A DNA stretch of 64,000 nucleotides from Corbicula japonica (GCA_038501625.1 JAZAYU010000011.1:8440849-8504848); one strand, 5' to 3'; numbered from the stretch's first letter, positions 1 through 9,674 are shown. The notes: generated by a model not told the origin, from the letters alone. Numbers and translations: made by a program.

Positions 1-368
1 ATTAAAGAAACGAAAATCTTCCCTTTTTTACATCACAGAAGGTGTCTCACTTTATGAAGACTATTTATATAAATCCACATGTGCATCATATAAACATCTT
101 TTATCACATTTATAAACAGAATGTTTTGGATGCTGTTGTAACTTAGATGGCTTTTAAGAAACCCAGTATTTTGTGAACTTTAGTATACATTTTTAGACTA
201 AGAAGTTTAGTTCTTGTTTTGTTCATGTCTGTTATTCCATTGTTTTCTTTGTTAATATGCACTATGCAGCCAAAGAACGAAGTGCCAGCAACACCACAAA
301 GCACAGCAACTATGCCAGGCAAAGTCACAAACATTCATTTTTATTTCTGTGATGGTTTTTATTTATAG
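1..368. other. Upstream intron of the ANKRD29-like gene
   Basis: AT-rich sequence ending in a splice acceptor (TTTATAG at 362-368). I see no coding exon, RNA gene or recognisable element here. The rest of the gene lies to the left of the window. Confidence 0.6.
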
Positions 369-464
369 GATGGTGCCACTCCCCTGTTCAAGGCGTGTCA
401 TAAGGGACACCTCGAGGTGGCGGAGGAATTGCTGAAACATGGTGCTTCTGTCGCACTCTTAAAG
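369..464 (+). CDS. ANKRD29: ANKRD29-like ankyrin-repeat protein, antepenultimate coding exon
   Basis: An internal exon of exactly 32 codons, bounded by acceptor ATTTATAG and donor AAAG|GTATCA, and phase 0 on both sides. It encodes one ankyrin repeat: it opens DGATPLFKACHKGH, continues with a helix of the E-ELLKHGAS type and ends SVALLK. The TPL-x-A-x-x-x-GH and LL-x-x-GA signatures of the ankyrin fold are all present. The repeat register and the -LLK|NG- junction with the next exon resemble, from memory, the seventh and eighth repeats of vertebrate ANKRD29, a roughly 300-residue protein built almost wholly of ankyrin repeats with no settled biochemical role. Ankyrin stacks usually mediate protein-protein contacts. 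The 5' exons are outside the window. Another ankyrin-only protein is the main alternative. Confidence 0.85.
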
Positions 465-500
465 GTATCACCTATTTTGTCTGAAGACTTAACTTCCTGG

Positions 501-640
501 CAGTTAATGTTTTAATAAAATATCATGCATGTATAGTTTCCCAACTGTGCAGCTACCCAGCTGTCATCTGTCAGTTAATGTTTTTATAAAATATCATGCA
601 TGTATAGTTCCCCAAACCCTGCAGCTACCCAGCTGTCATG
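501..640. repeat. Two tandem copies of a 71-bp unit in the intron
   Basis: CAGTTAATGTTTT begins at 501 and again at 572. Both copies run through ATATCATGCATGTATAGTT to GCAGCTACCCAGCTGTCAT. The copies differ at a few positions. The duplication sits directly left of a family A MITE. Confidence 0.8.
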
Positions 641-652
641 TGGCTCTATCTG

Positions 653-798
653 TGCCCAAGGTTATAAAACTGAGCATGGAAACCAGTCTCAAATCTTAAG
701 CATCTGATTGGCTGAAATGGCGACCAGTCGCCATTTCAGCCAATCAGATCCTTGAGATTTGAGACTGGTTTCCAAACTCAGTTTTATAACCTTCAGCC
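653..798. mobile_element. Family A palindromic MITE, copy 1 (PIF/Harbinger-like)
   Basis: A 146-bp near-perfect palindrome running from TGCCCAAGGTTATAAAACTG to AGTTTTATAACCTTCAGCC, centred on GGCGACCAGTCGCC. It is flanked by a 3-bp direct repeat CTG (650-652 and 799-801). A CWG target duplication is the known preference of PIF/Harbinger transposons. It has no coding capacity and lies in an intron. Confidence 0.85.
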
Positions 799-1225
799 CT
801 GACCTATGCAGAATCTTTATTTGGCATTATTCCTTAACCTGGTTTCAGTGTATGGATTTGCAGACCATCACATCGAGCACAAAAAATTCAACCAACATCA
901 GTGGAAAACTTGTTGTAAGCTATTCATGTTGTGAATTGATCATTTATGATTGGATGAAAAAAAATAAACAGAAAATGAATTCATCTAAAATGGAATTAAT
1001 TTTATTTTATTGGGCAGCAGCTTGAGAAATTTTCATTTACAGAAATAGACATTGCTGGTAACAAGATTAAATCTGACTGCTATATCGGGTATCGGAAGGC
1101 ATTAGTAGATGAAATTTTATTTCAAAGATAATGTCAAGCAAGAAAATTAAATCACAATTTTAATTTTCTTTTAATCATGATCATCATAAAATATTATATC
1201 AAAGATGTTACTAAATTCTATTTTT

Positions 1226-1440
1226 TCACTTGTTAGTTCACATCTGGATTATTGTAATGCAATTTGGTTAGGTTTTTCAAAATTGTAATATTCACAAGTT
1301 GCAAAGGTTACAAAACCTGAGTGCAAAACATGTCCTTAAAATTATGAGGTATTATAATTCAAAACAAGGATTGTTTCATCTTCACTGGCTTCCAATTTAA
1401 GCCAAAATTGAATTCAAGATTTTAACTGTAATATCAAATT
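1226..1440 (+). pseudogene. Non-LTR retrotransposon (LINE) reverse transcriptase remnant
   Basis: Read in two + frames joined by one frameshift near 1290, this stretch gives SSHLDYCNAIWLGFSK, then NIHKLQRLQNLSAKHVL, then LFHLHWLPI, a stop, and KIEFKILTVISN. The pattern LDYCN...LQRxQN-xAxxV...HWLP-xxxRI-x-FKI is the conserved C-terminal segment of the reverse transcriptase ORF of CR1/L2/Rex-type LINEs. The frameshift and in-frame stop show it is dead. The 5' portion is missing, as is usual for LINE copies. Confidence 0.8.
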
Positions 1441-1755
1441 GCTCAAATGGAGAAGCCAAACTAAATTAACTGAATTTTTTTTTGAACAAGTAAAAAGGCA
1501 TATTTTGATGTTCTAGATAGAGCAAAACTGTTCTAAGTTTTGACTTGTTTTCCATCAAGCTTTACAGGCATAATTATGAAGGTAAATTTATTACCCTGTT
1601 TTCATTAATAAATGACGTAAAAATGTCAAATTTATTTATGAAGAACTAAGAAAAGTTGGAATGTCCAAATATTTACTTGTTACATGAGAATATAGGTAAC
1701 AAAAAGAAATTATACTTTGTTAGGTTACAAGTATATGTTATGTATGTGCACATAA

Positions 1756-1948
1756 CAGGGGTTCCACTAGCGGCTGAATTTCAAGGGTCATTTTGTTAAC
1801 TTTTTAGTGGATTCAATCAATTATTGGCCAAAATGCCCCTTATTTAAGGAAAAAATGACGCTTTACCTCAAATCATGAGAGTCAAAAGAAGGGTTTTTGA
1901 AAATTTCAAGAGTCATAGGGTCATCTTCCGCGTCAAATGGAAACCCTG
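1756..1948. mobile_element. 193-bp non-autonomous DNA transposon with CAGGG termini
   Basis: The ends are CAGGGGTTCCA and TGGAAACCCTG, imperfect inverted repeats of about 11 bp. A 5-bp direct repeat CATAA flanks it (1751-1755 and 1949-1953). There is no coding capacity. The superfamily is unresolved: CAGGG termini occur in several groups, and the apparent 5-bp duplication does not match classic hAT (8 bp). Confidence 0.65.
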
Positions 1949-2048
1949 CATAAGTTTTAAATACATTGATGTTTTGCAATTCACAAAATTTTTCAGGGCC
2001 TACTTGATTTATCATGTCTAGTTTTATTTTATCCTGGATAAAGGTTTA

Positions 2049-2277
2049 CCTTTTACTCCATAAATATTGCTTTTATCGCATGTGCATAGATCCAGATCAG
2101 CCAACATCAGTGCCATCTGATCAGGATCTACACTGATGGCTTTTTGATTCATTAGGTTATTTTTATCCAAGAAGTGAACAGTACAGATCCTGATCAGATG
2201 ACAGGGATGTGCTTTCAGACCTGGATCTAAACTGTAAGCACACGCAATAAAGCCCATAACATATATGGAGGAAATGG
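2049..2277. mobile_element. Family B MITE, copy 1 (piggyBac-like)
   Basis: It begins near CCTTTTACTCCATA and ends TATGGAGGAAATGG followed by TTAA. Two internal hairpin modules carry the family landmarks AGATCCAGATCAGCC / TCTGATCAGGATCT and AGATCCTGATCAGA / CTGGATCTAAACTGT, joined by TTCATTAGGTTATTT. It is a diverged copy inside an intron. Confidence 0.75.
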
Positions 2278-2424
2278 TTAATAAATTACAATAATAAATT
2301 GGAATTAAAAAGCAAATTAAGAACCATAATTGGTCATTAATACTTCTTTTATTTACTATTTATATCATTTATTTGCTCAACAGACTGTCTTGCATTACTT
2401 AGACATGTGACTATATTATTCCAG

Positions 2425-2523
2425 AATGGAGAGACAGCACTTCATGCTGCTGCCTTGTTTGGTCATATGAAAATTACAAGACTACTTATGTCGTATGGAG
2501 CTGATAAAACCATCAAAAATAAG
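2425..2523 (+). CDS. ANKRD29: ANKRD29-like ankyrin-repeat protein, penultimate coding exon
   Basis: An internal exon of 33 codons between acceptor TTCCAG and donor AAG|GTAAAC, phase 0 at both ends, so it joins in frame to the exons either side. It encodes one ankyrin repeat beginning NGETALHAAALFGHMK and ending GADKTIKNK. The TALHAA motif is the canonical start of ankyrin helix 1, and LL-x-x-YGAD the end of helix 2. From memory the corresponding human ANKRD29 segment begins NGTSALHAA and ends SLRNK at the same repeat boundary, which is the best single piece of evidence for orthology. The two introns are 1,960 bp upstream and 2,105 bp downstream, both repeat-filled. Confidence 0.88.
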
Positions 2524-2550
2524 GTAAACCAGACCTAGTACTTCAAGTTT

Positions 2551-3829
2551 TTATGCCCCCACAAAGTGGTAGGCATATAGAGTTGCACTCGTCCGTCCGT
2601 ACGTACGTCCGTACGTCCCCAAATCTTGTGGCGTCAACTCCTCCTAAACTATTAGACGGATTTCTTTCAAACTTGCACAGATGATCAAGCAGGATGTGTA
2701 GATGATTGTAAAGAAAGGATTTTTTCCTGCGACTATTTTTACCACAGTTATGGCCCTTTGTTAATTTCAGTAGTTAAATCTTGTGGCGTCAACTCCTCCT
2801 AAACTATAAGGCAGATTTCTTTCAAACTTGCACAGATGATCAAGCAGGATGTGTAGATGATCGTGAAGAAAGGATTTTTTCCTCCGACTATTTTTACCAG
2901 AGTTATGGCCCTTTGTTAATTTCAGTAGTTAAATCTTGTGGCGTCAACTCCTCCTAAACTATAAGGCAGATTTCTTTCAAACTTGCACAGATGATCAAGC
3001 AGGATGTGTAGATGATCGTGAAGAAAGGATTTTTTCCTGCAACCATTTTAACCAGAGTTATGGCCCTTTGTTAATTTCAGTAATTAAATCTTGTGGCGTC
3101 AACTCCTCCTAAACTACTTGGGGGATTTCTTGCAAACTTGCACAGATGATGAAGCAGGATGTGTAGATGATTGTGAAGAAAGAATTTTTCCCTGCGACCA
3201 TTTTTACCAGAGTTATGGCCCTTTGTTAATTTCAGTAATTAAATCTTGTGGCGTCATTTTCTCCTAAACTACAAGGGGGATTTCTTGCAAACTTGCACAG
3301 ATGATGAAGCAAGATGTGTAGATGATCGTGAAGAAAGGATTTTTTCGTGCGACCATTTTTACCAGAGTTATGACCCATTGTTTTTTTCAGTAATAATATC
3401 TTGTGGCATTAACTCCACATTTACTTTTGGACAGATTTCTTTATAACTTGCACACATTATCAAGCTGGATGGGTAGATGATCATAAAGAAAAGATTTTTT
3501 CCTGCTGCCATTTTTACCACAGTTATGGCCCTTTGTTTATTTCACTTACAAAATTTTGTGGCATCAACTCCACATTTTCTATTTAGCTGATTTCTTTCAA
3601 ACTTGCACAGATGATTAGACATGATGTGAAGATTGTTGTAAAGGACATTGTCTTGCAACAATTTTCACCAGAGTTATGGCCCTTCGTTTATGTTAGTTAT
3701 TAAATTTTGTGGCACTTACTCCTCATTTACTAATCATGATCACCACATGTTGTTAATACCTGGTACAAAATTTTGTAACAAATGTTGTTGCAGCAGTGGG
3801 GGCATCAGTGTCCTGAGGACACAGTCTAG
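2551..3829 (+). mobile_element. Pearl/Helentron-associated element (HINE) with tandem core
   Basis: The 5' end has TTATGCCCCCAC, then a tetranucleotide tract (GTCCGTCCGTACGTACGTCC), then a tandem array of ~155-bp units. Near the 3' end GTGGGGGCAT mirrors ATGCCCCCAC as a subterminal inverted repeat. It is followed by the palindrome GTGTCCTGAGGACAC and the end CTAG (3826-3829), with T on each side of the insertion. Subterminal inverted repeats, a GTCY-type microsatellite, a tandem core, a 3' hairpin plus CTRR and T-T insertion are all hallmarks of Helentron-derived non-autonomous elements, described in oysters as pearl/CvA. It lies in the last intron of the ANKRD29-like gene in the sense orientation. 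Confidence 0.8.
2621..3702 (+). repeat. Tandem array, period 155 bp, about seven units
   Basis: AAATCTTGTGGCGTC (or a close variant) recurs at 2621, 2776, 2931, 3086, 3241, 3396 and 3551, exactly 155 bp apart, with a decayed unit from about 3702. Each unit includes TTGCACAGATGAT, GTGTAGATGAT and AGAGTTATGGCCCTT. The early units are most alike and the last ones most diverged. This is the internal core of the pearl-like element. Confidence 0.92.
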
Positions 3830-3863
3830 TTATTGTTCGAAGTCCCCTGCTGCACCAGTCCTA

Positions 3864-4009
3864 GGCTGGAGGTTATAAAACTGAGATTGGAAACCAGTAT
3901 CAAATCTCAAGCATCTGATTGGCTGAAATGGCGACTGGTCGCCGTTTTAGCCAATCAGATGCTTAAGACTTGTGACTGGTTTCCATGCTCAGTTTTATAA
4001 CCTTCAGCC
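3864..4009. mobile_element. Family A palindromic MITE, copy 2
   Basis: Complete 146-bp palindrome (GGCTGGAGGTTATAAAACTG to AGTTTTATAACCTTCAGCC), 34 bp downstream of the pearl-like element. The flanking 3-mers CTA and ATT do not match, so the target duplication has decayed or the ends shifted. Confidence 0.8.
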
Positions 4010-4057
4010 ATTATGTTGAACAGAATATACTATTGAAATAATTGGATGTACAAGGCA

Positions 4058-4267
4058 CCCTTCTCATCATGGATACACCGTTTATTACATCTGCAAACAG
4101 TGTAGATCTAGATCAGCTGGCACATCTTTGCCATGTGATCAGGATCTACCCTGTTTGCTTCTTGGCCAGAAATAACCTTATAAATTATAAGGGAAGGGTG
4201 AGGATCCTGGTGAGAAAGCACAGATATGCCTGCTGATTTGGATCTACACAAGTTGCCCATAGGATTT
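4058..4267. mobile_element. Family B MITE, copy 2 (degenerate)
   Basis: Recognisable from AAACAGTGTAGATCTAGATC, GTGATCAGGATCTACCCTG, AGAAATAACCT and CTGATTTGGATCTACACA. The termini are poorly preserved and I do not see paired TTAA. Confidence 0.6.
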
Positions 4268-4628
4268 TAACCATATTTCTTGGATCCTCTCTGTCTTAGA
4301 TATTTTGTTCAGGATGTTTTTAGATGTTTCCAGGGTTTGAGATCTTGAATGCTCCATACATGTATATTCTTGCAGTAAAATTAAGTTTCAGGATTTGAAA
4401 ACAGAATTCCAGGCTTGTTTTACAATGCACACTGGTACAGCATTAAAACTTGAAGAGAGATAATGTAATCAGAGTTTTTGCATTAAAATTTAAGTGATTC
4501 ATAACAAATTGCAAATGATATTTTTCATATTTTTTTTATCAATGTTAATAATAAAGAGTTTACAAGTGTTGATTTAAAATTTATTATTTATTACCAATTA
4601 GCACGTCCTTTTCTGATGTTTCATTTAG

Positions 4629-4739
4629 GAAGGTCAAACACCGTCGGAGCTGGCCAGAGAAGCCGGGTATGACTACATTGCTAAATACATTGAGGGTTAC
4701 ACGCCCATGGCTAATGGTAAACCAGAAAGCAGCTCTTGA
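4629..4739 (+). CDS. ANKRD29: ANKRD29-like ankyrin-repeat protein, terminal exon with stop
   Basis: The acceptor TTTCATTTAG (4619-4628) is followed by 36 sense codons and TGA (4737-4739), phase 0. The peptide opens EGQTPSELAREAGY, a C-terminal ankyrin cap (x-TP-x-x-L-A-x-x-x-G), then a short charged and Ser-rich tail ending KPESSS. In vertebrate ANKRD29 the protein also ends shortly after a final half-repeat, so the length is as expected. The three exons together code for 101 residues of C-terminus. Transcription ends nearby: AATAAA lies 56 bp after the stop. Expression, partners and cell location cannot be read from this part. Confidence 0.87.
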   Translation, partial: EGQTPSELAREAGYDYIAKYIEGYTPMANGKPESSS

Positions 4740-4794
4740 TAGACAGAGAAAACCGCTGATCGTTGCACTTCAATTCTTTGTGTTCAAAAAATGA

Positions 4795-4800
4795 AATAAA
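4795..4800 (+). terminator. Polyadenylation signal AATAAA
   Basis: A canonical AATAAA in ATGAAATAAAATG, 56 bp after the stop codon of the ankyrin gene. A longer 3' UTR using a later AATAAA cannot be excluded. Confidence 0.55.
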
Positions 4801-5106
4801 ATGTATGGGATTGAGGAGGTCTCCTGTAAAAGCATAAAAGATTCAAGACAGAAGATCACAGAAAATCCAGTAAATCATTATGCACAACCTGTGCCAAGTG
4901 TTTTAACATCTTTATAAAGGGCCTACTTATAATTTTTGTGTGTGTTTTCATCCATAAACCACAGAAAGGCATTGTTGAAGGATAGGTTTGATAATGAGCT
5001 TCAATGGACATAATATTATGTATCATAACAAAGCTGCCTGTTTCTTCTTGCCTTGAACATTGTGATGAAGGGTAAACTATTGGCAATGACTTGTACTACT
5101 GGTTAG

Positions 5107-5251
5107 GGCCCAAGAGCATAAAACTAAAATTGGAGATCGGTCTCAAATCTCAAACATCTGAGTGGCTAAAATGGCAACTGGTTTCCATTTCACCAGTCAG
5201 ATGCTTGAGATTGGAGACTGAACTTCAATCTCAGTTTTATTATCTTGGGCC
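5107..5251. mobile_element. Family A MITE, copy 3 (GGCCCAAG subtype)
   Basis: Ends GGCCCAAG and CTTGGGCC; the arms have drifted (GGAGATCGGTCTCAAATCTC against TTGAGATTGGAGACTG). Flanked by TAG and TAA, a near match. Confidence 0.75.
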
Positions 5252-5615
5252 TAAGACTTGTGCAGTTTGTGAATGCATGAGACAGATCTAAGTAAATCAG
5301 TCTATATAGGCCACGCACTATGCTGGGTGTTTTTCTACTTTCTTGATGTTTATTAGAGATTGTTTTTTACAAACTAGAGCATTATGGTTTGTTTTGTAGT
5401 CATGTTGCCTTTTTAAAGCATTGTATATTTGCAAATTTGTAAAAGTGTGCAGTCAGTTGACAGGAATGTTAATTCTAAACTGTTCAGTTATTTGCTAAGA
5501 ACAATATGCTCGTATTCAGTTTGAAACTACATAGAAGAAAGATTGGAATTTAGAAATTAAGTAGCTGGTGTCTAAGAAACTATGTTTGTTTATTGTTTTT
5601 ATGAAATGAGTTAAA

Positions 5616-5820
5616 TCTTTACTTGTTATATATGTGTTTTAACATTCGTGCAACTAGTGTAGATCCATGCCATCTGATCTGGATCTGATCTGGTTGCATA
5701 TTGGTCAGAAATAACCAAATTAACCTGACCAAGAAGTGACCAGTGTAGATTAAGATCCAACAACAAAGGTGTGCGGGTCGATCCTGATCTACTTAGTGCA
5801 AGCATATCATAACCCATATT
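5616..5820. mobile_element. Family B MITE, copy 3 (degenerate)
   Basis: Shows CAACTAGTGTAGATCC, GGTCAGAAATAACC and GTGACCAGTGTAGAT in order. The first hairpin module is shortened, and the ends are unclear. Confidence 0.55.
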
Positions 5821-6418
5821 AAGTTTTAAACTTTGTATTGCTATAGATTTTCTATGAGGTTTTCTCTGTAAATGTCTAAAATGCTTCCCTAAACACAAGT
5901 CTAGTACTACAGTTTCCCAAATTTATTTTTAGTGTGCTCTGTTTTGAGCTCCGTTATGCAAATTTACTTAATTCATTGAAATTATAATGTTGTACGCTTG
6001 GTGGGTGCATTTCACACCAAAATGAAAATAGATAAATAGATAACTTGGTTGTGCATTCGAATTAGGTAACACTGTAAAACATTGCCTTAAGCAAACAATA
6101 TTTATTTCATAAATATTTTTAAGGCATAAATATTTTTATCTTATCATAACAGTAAATCCATGTTAATGAGTCAAAACAGTTTACACATTTTAAACGTTTT
6201 TAGTATTTTTGTGATAATGAAAAAAAGTGATTTACAAACTCGTAAGTATTTCAATAAATATTTAAAAAAAACAATCTAAAAGGAGATTTTTACTGTCACA
6301 GATGTCATGTACAGATGTCATGTTTGTACATAGTTAGGTAATTATGTTGCAAATAAATCAGTAAGTTTCATACTTTCTTTTTTGCAACAAAAATATGAAA
6401 TTATGATATATTTTTTTC
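5821..6418. other. Intergenic, nothing recognised
   Basis: AT-rich sequence with several AATAAA-like hexamers that could serve as alternative poly(A) sites. The direct repeat CAGATGTCATG occurs twice near 6300. I see no exon. Confidence 0.5.
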
Positions 6419-6785
6419 ACTCTTTACTCCATATATACACATTTTAAAGCTTGTGCAACCAGTGAAGATACATATCAGCGGCACATTCAAGCCATCTGAT
6501 CAGGATCTGCAATGGTTTCATCTTGGTCAGAAGTAACCTAATGAATGTAAAAGCCAACAGTGTAGTCCAGTGCCTAAGGTTATAATACTGAGCATGGAAA
6601 CCAGTCTCAAATCTCAAGCATCTGATTGGCTGAAATGGCGACTGGTCGCCATTTCAGCCAATCAGATGCTTGAGATTTGAGACTGGTTTCCAATCTCAGC
6701 TTTATAACCTTGGGACCAGGTCAAAATGGCACAGATGTACGCTGTTCTGTTCACCAACACAGTAAAGGTTTATCTACGAAAAGGG
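6419..6785. mobile_element. Family B MITE, copy 4, split by a family A MITE
   Basis: The left part (6419-6570) runs from CTCTTTACTCCATATATAC to CCAACAGTGTAGTCCAG. The right part (6717-6785) resumes with AATGGCACAGATG and ends AAAAGGG followed by TTAA. The 146 bp between is family A copy 4. The B sequence is continuous once A and one CAG are removed. Confidence 0.8.
6571..6716. mobile_element. Family A MITE, copy 4, nested in family B
   Basis: Complete 146-bp palindrome (TGCCTAAGG to CCTTGGGAC) with target duplication CAG at 6568-6570 and 6717-6719. Because the host is itself a repeat, the empty site can be read from other B copies, which confirms the 3-bp duplication. Confidence 0.87.
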
Positions 6786-7143
6786 TTAACTGAAATTTGT
6801 TTGAAATAACGATAATGTTGTCATTTACTGTCTGGAAATAATTTCTTTTTCTGTAGTTTTACACCAATGCAGAACTTATGTTCTGGTAGTGCTGTGCTAT
6901 TCAATCCTACGCAAAGCTTTCCTGAGTAAGCACTTCTTTTTGGTTTTGGCTTAACATTGTCACAGATGTCAAAACTTAATTACTTCACCACAACAAATAC
7001 CCATTAAGAAAACAATATCATGAATTATAATTTATAGAACTGTACAATTTGTGAAACATTTTTTGGTAAACCAAAATGGGTTTTTATGTTTTGAAGATTT
7101 TACATGTTAAGATATAATAAAGAACAAACTATCTTAGCATTCC
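6786..7143. other. Intergenic, nothing recognised
   Basis: AT-rich spacer between two family B MITEs. I see no coding exon or further repeat. Confidence 0.5.
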
Positions 7144-7147
7144 TTAA

Positions 7148-7381
7148 CCCTTTCCTCCATATATAGGCATTTTTATGCATGTGCGACCAGTGTAGATCCA
7201 GATCAGCCAGCACATTTGTGCCATCTGATCAGGATCTGCACTGGTCGCAGTTTGGTCAGAAATAACCTAATAAATAAAAAAGCGAACAGTTTAGATCCTG
7301 ATCAGACGGCACAGATGTGCCGGCTGATCTGAATCTAAACTGTTTGCCCTTGCAATACAGGTGTTTCTATGGAGGAAAGGG
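7148..7381. mobile_element. Family B MITE, copy 5 (intact, TTAA flanked)
   Basis: A 234-bp element with ends CCCTTTCCTCCATATATA and TATGGAGGAAAGGG, directly flanked by TTAA (7144-7147 and 7382-7385). It has the full two-hairpin structure. TTAA duplication with CCC termini is the piggyBac signature. One of the best reference copies. Confidence 0.9.
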
Positions 7382-7430
7382 TTAATTTTGTAATTTGATA
7401 TCAATGACGTGCAATATCCGTGGACACTAA

Positions 7431-7614
7431 CCCTTTTCTCCATGGCATATTGCTGACATCCATGGGCAAACAGTGTAGATCCTGATCAACTGGCACATCT
7501 GTTAGCTTTAAGATTTATTGAGTTATTTTTTATAGAGGCTGCCACTGTAAACCCAGACCAGATGGCATGGATGTGCCCACTGATCTGGATCTACACTGAT
7601 CACACATATATATT
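7431..7614. mobile_element. Family B MITE, copy 6 (right end decayed)
   Basis: Left end CCCTTTTCTCCATG, then AAACAGTGTAGATCCTGATC and CTGATCTGGATCTACACTG. The central linker is altered and the right GGAGGAAAGGG end is missing. Confidence 0.7.
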
Positions 7615-7768
7615 AAGTCAAAGGTGAAAATATATTTTTCTGATGTTAACATTTAGGACAAAGTTATACATTATAAAAAAGAAGTAACCCTTCATGGATA
7701 TGGGTTATATCCCTTGTGCCATCCATGAAATCTAATAAGATCTACATTGTATACTGTTCGCTTTTTAA

Positions 7769-8001
7769 CTCTTGCCTCCGTATATATGCATTTTTACGCA
7801 TGAGCAACCAGTGTAGATCCAGATCAGCCAGTACATTTGTGCCGTCTGATCAGGATCTTCACTGGTTGCATTTTAGTCAGAAATAACCAAACGAATAAAA
7901 AGCGAACAGTGCAGATTCTGATTAGATGGCACAGATATGCCGGCTGATCTGGATCTAAACTGTTGGCCCAGGCATTAAAGGTGTATCTATGGAAGAAAGG
8001 G
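7769..8001. mobile_element. Family B MITE, copy 7
   Basis: From CTCTTGCCTCCGTATATATG to TATGGAAGAAAGGG. Left flank TTAA, right flank TTAG. Both hairpin modules and the GTCAGAAATAACC linker are present. Confidence 0.85.
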
Positions 8002-8114
8002 TTAGTCCATTAGATTGTCAATTGTCCAAAGGTACATTTCTTGTGAAAATATTGCTATACTGTAATTTTTCTATACAAAATTTTGCCAGCAATTCAAGAA
8101 TTCTTCTTTTTTTT

Positions 8115-8128
8115 GGGGGGGGGGGGGG
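8115..8128. repeat. Poly(G) homopolymer tract after poly(T)
   Basis: Eight or more T followed by 14 G. Similar C-runs with trailing A occur at 27.1 and 41.1 kb on the + strand. The length is error-prone in sequencing. Confidence 0.7.
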
Positions 8129-8425
8129 AAGATAAAAAGTCATGACTGTTACATTAATTTAATACAAGAATACTTTATCATCATGGTATTGTTAAACAAT
8201 TTGTCGTCATTCTAAGAAACAAAGTTTGGAAAAATGCAAACATGGTGAAAATTTAATGCAAATACATAAAGGAAAATTTCATATAGTATTAACTTTAAGC
8301 TGCTATTTAAAATTACCACTCAAAAAGATGAAAATTGATGGAAAGTTTGTGATGTGGTGTTGGAATTTAGGTGCAGTATATGTATGAAATAGCCTGGTTA
8401 CTTGATTATCCTCAAACTGAGGCTT

Positions 8426-8556
8426 GGCCCAAGATCATAAAACTTAAACTGAAGACCAGTCTCAAATCTCAAGCATCTGATTGACTAAATCGGGCATCTG
8501 GTTAGATGCTTGAGATTTGAGACTGGTCTGCAATCACAGTTTTATGATCTTGGGCC
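8426..8556. mobile_element. Family A MITE, copy 5 (shortened centre)
   Basis: GGCCCAAGATC to GATCTTGGGCC. The central GGCGACTGGTCGCC is replaced by a shorter sequence, and CAG follows on the right. The left 3-mer is CTT. Confidence 0.75.
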
Positions 8557-8677
8557 CAGGTTACATCATTATTCTGGAACTGAGAGTGATAGTAAGACCG
8601 TCCCTTGTGATTGGTCAGGTTTGGAGACTTGTCACAAAGTCATCCAATCAACAACTCTAACTCACTATAAGAGACTG

Positions 8678-8806
8678 GGCTGAGGATTTATAAAACAGAG
8701 AAATCTCAAGCATCTGATTGGCTGAATCAAGACAAGTCTCTTTTCAGCCAATCATATGCTTGAGATTTGAGACTTGTCTCCAATCTCAGTTTTATAATAT
8801 TGAGTA
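8678..8806. mobile_element. Family A MITE, copy 6, CTG target duplication
   Basis: Starts GGCTGAGGATTTATAAAAC and ends TTTTATAATATTGAGTA, flanked by CTG (8675-8677 and 8807-8809). The left arm lost the ACCAGTCTCAA block. Confidence 0.78.
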
Positions 8807-8928
8807 CTGGTCTCCAGGTTATCTTACTTTTATGGTCTAATGCTGAATCCAGTGCAGAAATTAAGTCAGTTAAGATGGAAATGCTTCAGCCTGTTGCTGA
8901 ACTTTGATTTAGTTTGTTGTTTTATCAG

Positions 8929-9074
8929 TGTGCAAGGTTATAAAACTGAGCATAGAAACCAGTCTCAAATCTCAAGCATCTGATTGGCAGAAATGGCGAC
9001 TGGTCACCATTTCAGCCCATCAGATGCTTGAGATTTGAGACTGGTTTCCAAACTCAGTTTTATAACCTTCAGCC
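8929..9074. mobile_element. Family A MITE, copy 7
   Basis: Full-length palindrome, TGTGCAAGGTTATAAAACTG to AGTTTTATAACCTTCAGCC, preceded by CAG. The right 3-mer (GGG) does not match. Confidence 0.82.
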
Positions 9075-9196
9075 GGGATGTTATATGTTGTATATGTTTT
9101 TGATGTGGTGTTGGTTCTTTGTTTTATTTTAATCATATTTTGTCTTTCCATGAAATCAAAAGGCATTTATAAGTTAACCATTTATATCATAGATAT

Positions 9197-9412
9197 CCCT
9201 TTTACTGCATGATTAAATCATGTAGATCCAGATCTTCTGATACATCCACGCTGTCTGATTAGGATCTACACTGTTTGCTTTTAGATTCATTAAGGTATTT
9301 TTGCATGTGAAGCAAACAGTGTAGAATCAGATCAAACAGCACAGATTTGTTGACTGTTCTGGATCTTTGCTGGTCTCCCATGCCTTAAAAGCCATATCCA
9401 GGGTGTAAGGGG
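9197..9412. mobile_element. Family B MITE, copy 8
   Basis: CCCTTTTACTGCATG on the left and GGTGTAAGGGG with TTAA on the right. The AAACAGTGTAGAATC and TCATTAAGGTATTT landmarks remain. Confidence 0.75.
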
Positions 9413-9453
9413 TTAAAGAAATGGTAGCTGTGCTTATATAGTTATTTTGTTAA

Positions 9454-9674
9454 CACTTTACCATGTGGGATATGGCTTATGTCCCATAAGTCAACAGTGT
9501 AGGTCCAGATCAGCCTGCACATCTTACTTCTGATCTGGATCAATATCAATGTGTTCTTGGACAGAAATAATGAAATTAATGTGAAAGGTTTGATTGTAGA
9601 TTATGATCATACTGCACTGATGTAGTTTTGGCGCACATGGAATATAAGCTGTAGCTGTAACATGAAGTAAAGAG
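9454..9674. mobile_element. Family B MITE, copy 9 (TTAA flanked, diverged)
   Basis: CACTTTACCATG to CATGAAGTAAAGAG between TTAA at 9450-9453 and 9675-9678. The hairpin modules are recognisable but worn (AACAGTGTAGGTCCAGATC). Confidence 0.75.

Noticed and set aside
3246..3878. Open frames across the 155-bp core repeats (peptides with CTDDEARCVDD)
   Set aside because: They follow the repeat phase and recur in reverse at 55 kb. They come from the pearl-like element, which is non-coding.
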